49,655 nt of DNA from Roseateles sp. (GTDB lineage: Bacteria > Pseudomonadota > Gammaproteobacteria > Burkholderiales > Burkholderiaceae_C): positions 1-49,655 of the forward strand of contig JACDQM010000026.1 in NCBI GenBank assembly GCA_015657635.1, given 5' to 3'. Positions within the stretch are counted from its first letter, which is position 1; each line of letters opens with the position of its first letter. The notes below the pieces were generated by a model that saw only the letters and a list, made by a program, of their open reading frames with translations, ran no database searches and had not been told where the DNA came from. A program made the position numbers and the translations under genes. Shown here in pieces: positions 11,661-19,408 of this stretch.

Positions 11661-11676
11661 TGTCGTTGCAACGACA
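11661..11676. promoter_or_regulatory. Perfect 16-base palindrome, candidate Crp/Fnr-type operator
   Basis: TGTCGTTGCAACGACA is a perfect palindrome of the TGTCG-N6-CGACA type. Its spacing is that of Crp/Fnr-superfamily sites, and its half-sites resemble those described for the CO sensor CooA. It lies 68 bases before the regulator's upstream start and 102 bases before the acyl-CoA synthetase GTG. Confidence 0.6.
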
Positions 11677-11778
11677 ACATAGCGTCAAAGTGAGGCCTAG
11701 TATCGCGGTCAATAACACACAGATCGGTGCGTGGTGCTGCTGTCGAGGCGGGCCATGTTCACAGGACAGGAGACAACG

Positions 11779-13725
11779 GTGGCCAAGACTTTCCCCAGGC
11801 TCTTGATCGAGCATGCGGCCCAGCGCCCTGATGCGCCGGCGCTGCGTGAAAAGGAATACGGCATCTGGCAGACGCTCACTTGGGCGGAGCTGGCGCTGCT
11901 GGTGCGCGAGCTGGCCCATGGCCTGGCTGCGGCCGGTCTGCAGCGCGGCCAGCACATCGTGGTGGTGGGTGAGAACCGCCCGCGCCTGAATGCCTGCATG
12001 CTGGCGGCGCAGTCGCTGGGGGCCATTCCCGTGCCGCTCTACCAGGACGCGGTGGCGGCCGAGTTTGTATTTCCGATCAACAACGCCGAGATCGCCTTCG
12101 CGGTGGTGGAGGATCAGGAGCAGGTCGACAAGATGCTGGAGCTGCGCGAGCAGTGCCCGCAGCTGACCCAGATCTGGTTCGATGACCCGCGCGGCCTGCG
12201 CAACTACAAGGAACCGGGCCTGGCGGCGCTGGACGATCTGCGCGCCCGCGGCCGTCAGCATGCCAGTGCACACCCCAACTTCTTCGACGCCCAGCTGGCC
12301 GCCGGCGAGCCTGACGATGTTGCGGCGATGTTCTTCACCTCGGGCACGACCGGCAACCCGAAGGGCGTGGTGCATACCCATGCCACGCTGATCGACCGCG
12401 CCGCCGCCGGCGCGCGCTTCGACAAGCTGACGAGCGCCGAGGAAGTGCTGGCCTATCTGCCGCCGGCCTGGATCGGCCAGAACATCTTCAGCTATGCGCA
12501 GTGGCTGGTCTGCGGCTATGTGGTGAACTGCCCCGAGTCGGTCAGCACCGTGAGCATCGATCTGAAGGAGATCGGCCCGACTTACTACTTCGCGCCGCCG
12601 CGCGTGTTTGAAGGGCTGCTGACCAGCGTGACCATCCGCATGGAAGACGCCAGCGCCATCAAGCGCTGGCTGTTCGATCAGTGCATGCAGCTGGCCCGCC
12701 GCGTCGGCCCGGCGCTGATGGACGGCAAGTCGGTGGGCGCGCTGGACAAGTTCAAGTACGCGCTCGGCAACTTCCTGATCTACGGTCCGCTGCGCAACAC
12801 GCTGGGCCTGTCTCGTGTGCGGGTGGCCTACACGGCGGGCGAGGCGATCGGGCCCGATCTGTTCACCTTCTACCGCTCGATCGGCATCAATCTGAAGCAG
12901 CTCTACGGCTCGACCGAGACGGCGGTGTTCGTCTGCCTGCAGCCCGACCATGAAGCGCGTGCCGACACGGTGGGCGTGCCGATCGACGGCGTGGAGATCA
13001 AGCTGGCCGAGAGCGGCGAGATCCTGGTCAAGTCGCCAGGGCTGCTGAAGGGCTACTACAAGAACCAGGCCGCCACCGACGAGGTGCTGACGCCCGAGGG
13101 CTGGTATCACACCGGCGATGCGGGCTTCATCGACGCGCATGGCCACCTGAAGATCATCGACCGCGCCAAGGATGTGGGCCGCCTGATGGGCGGACCCAAC
13201 GACGGCGCGATGTTCGCGCCCAAGTATGTGGAGAACAAACTCAAGTTCTTCCCGCACATCAAGGAGGCGGTGGCCTTTGGCGACAAGCGCGAGAAGGTTT
13301 GCGCCTTCATCAACATCGACTTCGAGGCCGTGGGCAACTGGGCCGAGCGCCGCAACCTGCCCTATGCCGGCTACACCGATCTGGCGCAGAAGCCCGAGGT
13401 CTACGAGCTGATCCGCGACTGCGTGGAAAAGGTCAATGCCGACCTGGCGCAGGACGAGCTGCTGGCCGGCAGCCAGATCACCCGCTTCCTGGTGTTGCAC
13501 AAGGAGCTGGACGCCGATGACGGCGAGCTGACGCGCACCCGCAAGGTCAGGCGCGGCGCCATCGCCGACAAGTACGCGGTGCTGATCGATGCGCTGTATG
13601 GCGGCAAGACCTCGCAGTTCATCGAGACCGCGGTGAAGTTCGAGGACGGCCGCAGCGGCAAGGTGTCGGCCGATCTGAAGATCGGTGATGTGAAGACCTT
13701 CTCACCTGCCCGAAAGGCAGCATAG
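11779..13725 (+). CDS. AMP-forming long-chain-type acyl-CoA synthetase
   Basis: The 648-residue cytoplasmic enzyme belongs to the ANL superfamily, which activates a carboxylic acid to its CoA thioester via an acyl-AMP. It shows the P-loop TSGTTGNPKGVVHTH at 187-201, YGSTETAVF in the middle as the adenine-binding region, and YHTGDAGFID plus IIDRAKDVGRLMGG as the hinge and C-terminal domain. I chose GTG 11779 because AGGAG at 11768-11772 sits six bases upstream; ATG 11755 or 11731 would only add unconserved residues. It is the first gene of a cluster ending in a second CoA ligase, with a LIV-type transporter between. That suggests the transported acid is its substrate. The chain length or aromatic nature of the acid is not readable from sequence. 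Confidence 0.9.
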   Translation: MAKTFPRLLIEHAAQRPDAPALREKEYGIWQTLTWAELALLVRELAHGLAAAGLQRGQHIVVVGENRPRLNACMLAAQSLGAIPVPLYQDAVAAEFVFPINNAEIAFAVVEDQEQVDKMLELREQCPQLTQIWFDDPRGLRNYKEPGLAALDDLRARGRQHASAHPNFFDAQLAAGEPDDVAAMFFTSGTTGNPKGVVHTHATLIDRAAAGARFDKLTSAEEVLAYLPPAWIGQNIFSYAQWLVCGYVVNCPESVSTVSIDLKEIGPTYYFAPPRVFEGLLTSVTIRMEDASAIKRWLFDQCMQLARRVGPALMDGKSVGALDKFKYALGNFLIYGPLRNTLGLSRVRVAYTAGEAIGPDLFTFYRSIGINLKQLYGSTETAVFVCLQPDHEARADTVGVPIDGVEIKLAESGEILVKSPGLLKGYYKNQAATDEVLTPEGWYHTGDAGFIDAHGHLKIIDRAKDVGRLMGGPNDGAMFAPKYVENKLKFFPHIKEAVAFGDKREKVCAFINIDFEAVGNWAERRNLPYAGYTDLAQKPEVYELIRDCVEKVNADLAQDELLAGSQITRFLVLHKELDADDGELTRTRKVRRGAIADKYAVLIDALYGGKTSQFIETAVKFEDGRSGKVSADLKIGDVKTFSPARKAA

Positions 13726-13730
13726 ATGTT

Positions 13731-13808
13731 CACCCCCACAGTTGCGGCTTCGCCGCTTCCCTGCCCCCCGAGGGGGCGTCCAACGCCCTTGGGGCGGCCC
13801 TGCGAGCG
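13731..13808. repeat. REP-like GC-rich hairpin repeat
   Basis: Between the synthetase and livG lie three small hairpins: GCGGC/GCCGC (13744-13756), GCCCCC-CGA-GGGGGC (13763-13777) and CGCCC-TT-GGGGCG (13784-13796). The surrounding text (TTCACCCCCACAGTTGCGGC, then CCTTGGGGCGGCCCTGCGAG) resembles a dispersed intergenic repeat I associate with Burkholderiales genomes. Copy number cannot be judged from one window. Confidence 0.5.
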
Positions 13809-13814
13809 TTGATC

Positions 13815-14599
13815 ATGGCCGAGAAAAAGATTGGCGACGTCATCCTGACGTCCAGAACATCAGCCTGCGATTCGGCGGCGTCAAGGCGCTGACCGACATC
13901 AGCTTCAATGTGCGCGAGCATGAGATCCGCGCCATCATCGGGCCGAACGGCGCGGGTAAGAGCTCGATGCTGAACTGCATCAACGGCGTCTACACGCCGC
14001 AGGAAGGCAAGATCACCTTCCGCGGCCAGACCTTCAGCCATATGAACTCGCGTCAGGTGGCCGAGATGGGTGTCGCGCGCACCTTCCAGAACCTGGCGCT
14101 GTTCAAGGGCATGAGCGTGATCGACAACATCATGACCGGCCGCAACCTCAAGATGAAGACCAACATCTTCCAGCAGGCGATCCGCTGGGGTGCGGCCGAG
14201 CGCGAGGAATGCGAGAACCGCGCCTTCGTCGAACGCATCATCGACTTCCTCGAAATCCAGGCCTGGCGCAAGACGCCGGTGGGGCGCCTGCCTTACGGCC
14301 TGCAAAAGCGCGTCGACCTGGGCCGTGCGCTGGCGATGGAGCCGCAGGTGCTGCTGCTGGACGAGCCGATGGCCGGCATGAACGTGGAAGAGAAGCAGGA
14401 CATGTGCCGCTTCATCCTGGACGTCAACGACGAGTTCGGCACCACCATCGTGCTGATCGAACACGATATGGGCGTGGTGATGGACATCTCGGATCGCGTC
14501 GTGGTGCTGGACTACGGCAAGAAGATCGGTGACGGCATGCCTGACGAGGTGCGTGCCAACCCCGATGTGATCAACGCCTATCTGGGCACATCTCACTGA
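13815..14599 (+). CDS. livG: LIV-type ABC transporter ATP-binding protein LivG (frame broken near the start)
   Basis: This is one of two ATPases of a branched-chain-amino-acid-type importer. It has Walker A GPNGAGKS, the LivG-type signature LPYGLQKRV and Walker B VLLLDEPMAGMN. The switch His is in LIEHDMG. The protein-like N-terminus MAEKKIGDVILT begins at ATG 13815 but is in a different frame from VQNISLRFGGVKALTDISF onward. Restoring one G in ACGTCC (13848-13853, to ACGGTCC) joins them as ILTVQNISLRFGG, a normal family start, and gives 261 residues. Without it, the long frame has no sensible start codon. I read this as a sequence error. It sits at the head of livG-livH-livM-binding protein-livF. 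Confidence 0.85.
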
Positions 14600-14609
14600 G
14601 GGCGGCGCG

Positions 14610-15539
14610 ATGGGATTCTTTATCGAGACACTGATCGGCGGCCTGATGTCGGGCATGCTGTATTCGCTGGTGGCGCTGGGCTTCGTGCTGATCTTCAAGG
14701 CCTCGGGCGTTTTCAACTTCGCGCAGGGCGCGATGGTGCTGTTCGCGGCGCTGGCGATGGCGCGTTTTGCCGAATGGTTCCCGGCGCTGCTGGGCTTCGA
14801 CAGCAAGCTGCTGGCCAATCTGCTGGCCTTCGCTGCGGCGATGGTGGTGATGGTGGCCGTGGCCTGGGCGATCGAGCGCCTGGTTCTGGGCAAGCTGGTG
14901 AACCAGGAGGGCATCACGCTCTTGATGGCCACACTGGGCATCACCTACTTCCTCGACGGCTTCGGCCAGACCCTGTTCGGCAGCGAGATCTACAAGATCG
15001 ACGTGGGCCTGCCCAAGGACCCGATGTTCATGCTGGAGAGCATGTTCCAGGGGGGCATCCTGGTGAACAAGGAAGACCTCTATGCCGCCGGCATCGCCGC
15101 GGCGCTGGTGGCGGGCCTGTCGGCCTTCTTCCAGTACACCGCCACCGGCCGCGCGCTGCGTGCGGTGGCCGATGACCACCAGGCCGCGCAGTCGATCGGC
15201 ATTCCGCTCAGCCGCATCTGGGTGATCGTGTGGTCGGTGGCCGGTTTCGTGGCGCTGGTGGCCGGCGTGATCTGGGGCTCGAAGCTGGGCGTGCAGTTCT
15301 CGCTCTCGCTGGTGGCGCTGAAGGCGCTGCCGGTGGTGATCCTGGGCGGCCTGACCTCGGTGCCGGGCGCCATCATCGGCGGCCTGGTGATCGGTGTCGG
15401 CGAAAAGCTGTCCGAGGTCTATATCGGCCCAATGCTGGGCGGCGGCATCGAAATCTGGTTCGGCTATGTGCTGGTGCTGTTCGTGCTGCTGGTTCGCCCG
15501 CAGGGCCTGTTCGGGGAGAAGATCATTGACCGCGTCTGA
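14610..15539 (+). CDS. livH: LIV-type ABC transporter permease LivH
   Basis: The 309-residue inner-membrane permease has about eight hydrophobic segments. The start MGFFIETLIGGLMSGMLYSL and the conserved middle ATGRALRAVADDHQAAQSIG, which includes the EAA-type loop contacting the ATPase, are typical of LivH. It follows livG by ten bases and pairs with LivM to form the channel. A Met-rich stretch (MFMLESMFQGG) in a periplasmic loop is a minor variation. The substrate is not necessarily an amino acid, since many betaproteobacterial LIV-type systems next to CoA ligases are thought to carry aromatic or other organic acids. Confidence 0.92.
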   Translation: MGFFIETLIGGLMSGMLYSLVALGFVLIFKASGVFNFAQGAMVLFAALAMARFAEWFPALLGFDSKLLANLLAFAAAMVVMVAVAWAIERLVLGKLVNQEGITLLMATLGITYFLDGFGQTLFGSEIYKIDVGLPKDPMFMLESMFQGGILVNKEDLYAAGIAAALVAGLSAFFQYTATGRALRAVADDHQAAQSIGIPLSRIWVIVWSVAGFVALVAGVIWGSKLGVQFSLSLVALKALPVVILGGLTSVPGAIIGGLVIGVGEKLSEVYIGPMLGGGIEIWFGYVLVLFVLLVRPQGLFGEKIIDRV

Positions 15540-15589
15540 CGCTGGCGCAGTGGATCGAAGCCCAAAGAACATCTGAAGAGAGACAAACC

Positions 15590-16666
15590 ATGCTCTACCG
15601 TGAGAACGGCCAGTTCAAGACCTCCTACCCGGCCGATCAACAGATCTTCCCCATCGTGCAGGACCGCATCGGCATCGCGCTGCTGCTGCTGTTCGCGGTG
15701 GTCGGCGTGCCGCTGCTGGCGGATGAATACGCGTTTCGCGCCATCCTGATTCCCTTCCTGATCCTGGCGCTCGCGGCGCTGGGCCTGAACATCCTGGTGG
15801 GCTACTGCGGCCAGATCTCGCTGGGCACCGGCGCCTTCATGGCGGTGGGCGCCTATGCGGCCTACAACTTCCTGGTGCGGGTCGACGGCATGCCGGTGAT
15901 CGCGGCCATCCTGCTGGGCGGCGTGTGCGCCACGGTGGTGGGGATCTTCTTCGGCATTCCCTCGCTGCGTATCAAGGGCTTGTATCTCGCAGTGGCCACG
16001 CTGGCGGCGCAGTTCTTCGTCGACTGGGCTTTCCTGCGCGTGCAGTGGTTCACCAACTACTCCACCTCGGGCACGGTCAGCGTGGCCGACCTGAAGCTGG
16101 CCGGCTATCCGATCGACAGCCCGGTGGCCAAGTATCTGTTCTGCCTGGGCTTCGTCGTGGTGTTCGCGTGGCTGGCCAAGAACCTGGTGCGCAGCCATAT
16201 CGGCCGCGAGTGGATGGCGATGCGCGATATGGACGTGGCGGCTTCGGTGATCGGCATCCGCCCGGTCTACGCCAAGCTGACCGCCTTCGCGGTGAGCAGC
16301 TTCATCGTCGGCGTGGCCGGCGCGCTGTGGGGCTTCGTGCACCTGGGCTCGTGGGAGCCGGCCGCCTTCTCGATCGACCGCAGCTTCCAGCTGCTCTTCA
16401 TGGTCATCATCGGCGGCCTGGGTTCCATCATGGGCAGCTTCTTCGGCGCCGCCTTCATCGTGGTGCTGCCGATCTTCCTGAACCAGGTGCTGCCGCTGCT
16501 GGGCGATCTGCTCGGCCTGAATATCGGCACCGCGCTGATTGCGCACACCGAGCTGATGATCTTCGGCGGCCTGATCGTGTTCTTCCTGATCGTCGAGCCG
16601 CACGGCCTGGCGCGCCTGTGGTCCATCGGCAAGGAAAAACTGCGCCTGTGGCCCTTCCCGCACTGA
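15590..16666 (+). CDS. livM: LIV-type ABC transporter permease LivM
   Basis: This is the second permease of the importer, 358 residues with about nine membrane segments. It has the LivM landmarks LGLNILVGYCGQISLGTGAFMA, IPSLRIKGLYLAVATLAAQF, and REWMAMRDMDVAASVIGI, the ATPase-coupling loop. LivM proteins normally begin with a soluble N-terminal stretch before the first helix; here it is about 25 residues (MLYRENGQFKTSYPADQQIF). A purine-rich site (GAAGAGAGACA) precedes ATG 15590. It is co-transcribed with livH, which ends 50 bases upstream. Confidence 0.92.
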   Translation: MLYRENGQFKTSYPADQQIFPIVQDRIGIALLLLFAVVGVPLLADEYAFRAILIPFLILALAALGLNILVGYCGQISLGTGAFMAVGAYAAYNFLVRVDGMPVIAAILLGGVCATVVGIFFGIPSLRIKGLYLAVATLAAQFFVDWAFLRVQWFTNYSTSGTVSVADLKLAGYPIDSPVAKYLFCLGFVVVFAWLAKNLVRSHIGREWMAMRDMDVAASVIGIRPVYAKLTAFAVSSFIVGVAGALWGFVHLGSWEPAAFSIDRSFQLLFMVIIGGLGSIMGSFFGAAFIVVLPIFLNQVLPLLGDLLGLNIGTALIAHTELMIFGGLIVFFLIVEPHGLARLWSIGKEKLRLWPFPH

Positions 16667-16730
16667 AGTCTTTTCCCCAGCGTCACCATTCAACCCCGCA
16701 CCGCAGAGTGCACATTCCTAGGAGACACGC

Positions 16731-18065
16731 ATGAAACTCAAGCAGCTCGCGATGGCCGCCTCGATGGCCGCAGCCGGACTGGCCTCGCTGGTGGCAATGC
16801 CGGCAGCCGCACAGGACAAGGTGCAGTTCTTCCCGGTGCTGTCCGGCCGCACCGGCCCGGTGGCGCCGAACGCCACGCCCTGGGCCAACGGCCACAACGA
16901 CTACATGAAGCTGGTGAATGCCCGCGGCGGCATCAACGGCGTCAAGACCCTGGTGGAAGAGTGCGAGACCGCGTATGCGACCGACCGCGGCGTCGAGTGC
17001 TACGAGCGCCTGAAGGGCAAGCATGGCGGCGCCACGGTGTTTCAGCCGCTGTCCACCGGCATCACTTTCGCGCTGACCGACAAGGTGCCGGCCGACAAGA
17101 TTCCGCTGATCACCTCGGGCTATGGCCGCAGCGACACCGCTGATGGCGGCATCTTCCGCTGGAACTTCCCGCTGATCGGCCACTACTGGGTGGCCGGTGA
17201 TGTGGTGCTGCAGCACATCGCCAAGAAGGAAGGCGGCTGGGACAAGCTCAAGGGCAAGAAGATCGCCGTCGTCTACCACGACAGCGCCTTCGGCAAGGAG
17301 CTGCTGCCCATCGTGCAGGAGCGCTCCAAGATGCACGGCTTTGAGCTGCAGCTGCTGCCGGTGCCCGCACCTGGCGTCGAGCAGAAGGCCATCTGGCTGC
17401 AGGTGCGCCAGCAGCGTCCTGACTTCGTCGTGATGCAGACCTGGGGCGTGATGACGCCGACCGCCATCAAGGAGGCCATCGCCACCGGCTATCCGCGCGA
17501 GAAGATGTTCGGCACCTGGTGGTCGGGCGCCGAGCCGGACCTGAAGGACGTCGGCGCGGCCGCCAAGGGCTATAGCGCGGTGATGATGCAGCACGGCGCC
17601 GAGCCGGGCGCTGCCGTCGTCAAGGAAATCCTCGACAAGGTCTATGCCAAGGGCGAGGGCGCCGGTCCGAAGGATGACGTCGGCAGCGTGCTGTACATGC
17701 GCGGCGTGGTCGGCGCGATGCTGGCCACCGAAGGCGTGCGTGCGGCGCAGGAGCGTTTCGGCAAGGGCAAGGTCATGTCGGGCGAGCAGGCGCGCTGGGG
17801 TTACGAGAACCTCAACCTCACGCAGGCCAAGCTGGACGGACTGGGCTTCAAGGGCGTGATGCGGCCGATTTCCACCAGCTGTGCTGACCACCTGGGCGCC
17901 AACTGGGCGCGGGTGCACACCTGGGACGGCAGCAAGTTCGTCTGGGCTTCCGACTGGCTGCAGGCCGACGAGCAGATCATCAAGCCGATGGTCAAGGCTT
18001 CGGCTGAGAAGTACGCCAACGAGAAGAAGCTGACCCGTCGCACGCCGGCTGACTGCCAGTCCTGA
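16731..18065 (+). CDS. ABC transporter substrate-binding protein, LIV/amide type
   Basis: The 444-residue periplasmic solute receptor of the importer starts with a signal peptide (MKLKQLAMAASMAAAGLASL, then PAAAQDKV; cut near 31). It has two lobes of the Peripla_BP_6 fold. The strand KKIAVVYHDSAFGKELLPIV and the segment VLYMRGVVGAMLATEGVRAA belong to the second lobe and the hinge. It is longer than classical LivK (about 370), like the branch usually found next to CoA ligases. AGGAGA precedes ATG 16731. The stop TGA lies inside a perfect 12-base-pair hairpin, and the following 170 bases are a run of hairpins before livF, which may protect this abundant transcript from decay. Confidence 0.9.
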   Translation: MKLKQLAMAASMAAAGLASLVAMPAAAQDKVQFFPVLSGRTGPVAPNATPWANGHNDYMKLVNARGGINGVKTLVEECETAYATDRGVECYERLKGKHGGATVFQPLSTGITFALTDKVPADKIPLITSGYGRSDTADGGIFRWNFPLIGHYWVAGDVVLQHIAKKEGGWDKLKGKKIAVVYHDSAFGKELLPIVQERSKMHGFELQLLPVPAPGVEQKAIWLQVRQQRPDFVVMQTWGVMTPTAIKEAIATGYPREKMFGTWWSGAEPDLKDVGAAAKGYSAVMMQHGAEPGAAVVKEILDKVYAKGEGAGPKDDVGSVLYMRGVVGAMLATEGVRAAQERFGKGKVMSGEQARWGYENLNLTQAKLDGLGFKGVMRPISTSCADHLGANWARVHTWDGSKFVWASDWLQADEQIIKPMVKASAEKYANEKKLTRRTPADCQS

Positions 18066-18232
18066 GGCGCGCAGCGCCTCAGGACCGGCTGCGCCGAGTC
18101 CTGTGTGAGCTGCTCCCTCCCCATCCCCTCCCTCCGAGAGGGAGGGGGCTGACACCACTCCCTACCCTCGCCCGAGGCGAGGGGGCTCCTTGCGGAGCCT
18201 TCGATACAGCGCCGCGCGCGGTGCTGTATCGA
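18059..18232. repeat. Run of five hairpins between binding-protein gene and livF
   Basis: Five perfect or near-perfect stems follow each other. They are 18059-18085 (GTCCTGAGGCGC, loop GCA, 12 bp, containing the stop codon); 18125-18147 (CCCCTCCCTC, loop CGA, 10 bp); 18165-18183 (CCCTCGCC, loop CGA, 8 bp); 18184-18199 (GGCTCC, loop TTGC, 6 bp); and 18201-18232 (TCGATACAGC with GCTGTATCGA, 10 bp). None has a U-tract, so they are more likely mRNA-stability or REP-type structures than terminators. Confidence 0.7.
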
Positions 18233-18251
18233 GTCAACGAGGCTTTAGACC

Positions 18252-19058
18252 ATGAGCAATATTCTTCTGAACGTCAACGGCATCGAGGTCATCTACAACC
18301 ATGTGATCCTAGTGCTCAAGGGCGTGTCCCTGCAGGTCAAGGAGGGCGGCATCGTCGCGCTGCTGGGCGGTAACGGTGCCGGCAAGACCACCACCTTGCG
18401 TGCCGTCAGCAATCTGCTGGCGGGTGAGCGCGGCGAGGTCACCAAGGGCTCGATCGAGCTGCGCGGCGAGCGCATCGAGCAGTTGAGCACCTCGGAGATG
18501 GTGAACCGCGGCGTGATCCAGGTGATGGAGGGCCGGCACTGCTTCGCTCACCTCAGCATCGAGGACAACCTGATGACCGGCGCCTACACCCGCAAGGACG
18601 GCAAGGCGGCGGTGGCCGAGACGCTGGAGAAGGTCTACAACTACTTCCCGCGCCTGAAGACGCGGCGCACATCACAGGCCGCCTACACCTCGGGCGGCGA
18701 GCAGCAGATGTGCGCCATCGGCCGCGCGCTGATGGCCAACCCGAAGATGGTGCTGCTGGACGAGCCCTCGATGGGCCTGGCGCCGCAGATCGTTGAAGAG
18801 GTGTTCGAGATCGTCAAGGACCTGAACGCCAAGGAAGGCACCACCTTCCTGCTGGCCGAGCAGAACACCAATATGGCGCTGCGTTACTCGGACTACGGCT
18901 ACATCCTGGAGAACGGCCGCGTCGTGATGGACGGCGAGGCCAAGTCCCTGCGCGAGAACGAGGACGTCAAGGAGTTCTACCTCGGCATGGGCGGCGGCGA
19001 CCGCAAGAGCTTCAAGGACGTGAAGAGCTACAAGCGCCGCAAGCGCTGGTTGGCCTGA
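18252..19058 (+). CDS. livF: LIV-type ABC transporter ATP-binding protein LivF
   Basis: This is the second ATPase of the importer, 268 residues. It has Walker A GGNGAGKTT near 38-46, the signature YTSGGEQQM, Walker B MVLLDEPSMGLAP, and LLAEQNTNMALRYSDYGYIL in place of the classical switch region, as is usual for LivF. The basic tail KSYKRRKRWLA extends past the usual family end. It is separated from the binding-protein gene by a 186-base hairpin-rich spacer, so its expression may be set lower than that of the binding protein. Confidence 0.92.
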   Translation: MSNILLNVNGIEVIYNHVILVLKGVSLQVKEGGIVALLGGNGAGKTTTLRAVSNLLAGERGEVTKGSIELRGERIEQLSTSEMVNRGVIQVMEGRHCFAHLSIEDNLMTGAYTRKDGKAAVAETLEKVYNYFPRLKTRRTSQAAYTSGGEQQMCAIGRALMANPKMVLLDEPSMGLAPQIVEEVFEIVKDLNAKEGTTFLLAEQNTNMALRYSDYGYILENGRVVMDGEAKSLRENEDVKEFYLGMGGGDRKSFKDVKSYKRRKRWLA

Positions 19059-19098
19059 GCCCTTCGGCCGAGCGTTCCGTTCATGTCTATGCCCAGCG

Positions 19099-19404
19099 AT
19101 GAGTGATGCCAACGACTTCTTTGCCTTGCCCGCGTTCAAGCCGGATGAGGCACTGCTGAAGCTGAAACGCGATCTGCGCGACTTGCGCCAGCTGGCTGAG
19201 CGTGACAGCGGCCGCAGCTTCATGCTGAGAGGGCAGGACGTGCTGGAGCTGGGCATCGATGGCGCGCAGTTGAGCGCCAGGCTCGCCAAGCGCCCGGCGC
19301 AGCGACCGGAATGGGACAGCTGGACCTGCAAGAGCAGCGCCGACGTGCGACGGCTGCAGGACGAGATCAAGAAGCGCCTGGCGCGCTGGACGACGGAAGA
19401 CTGA
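19099..19404 (+). CDS. Small charged protein of unknown function
   Basis: The gene encodes 101 residues, hydrophilic and mostly helical (PDEALLKLKRDLRDLRQLAE, then DVRRLQDEIKKRLARW), with no signal peptide or membrane segment. It lies between livF (40 bases upstream) and the second CoA ligase (4 bases downstream), so it is in the operon. Its position suggests an accessory role for the transport or ligase unit. I do not recognise a family. Confidence 0.65.
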   Translation: MSDANDFFALPAFKPDEALLKLKRDLRDLRQLAERDSGRSFMLRGQDVLELGIDGAQLSARLAKRPAQRPEWDSWTCKSSADVRRLQDEIKKRLARWTTED

Positions 19405-19408
19405 TGAC

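Noticed and set aside
11626-13500. A 624-residue open frame on the minus strand opposite the acyl-CoA synthetase
   Set aside because: It is the antisense shadow of an intact enzyme gene, with low-complexity His/Gln/Val content and no family features.
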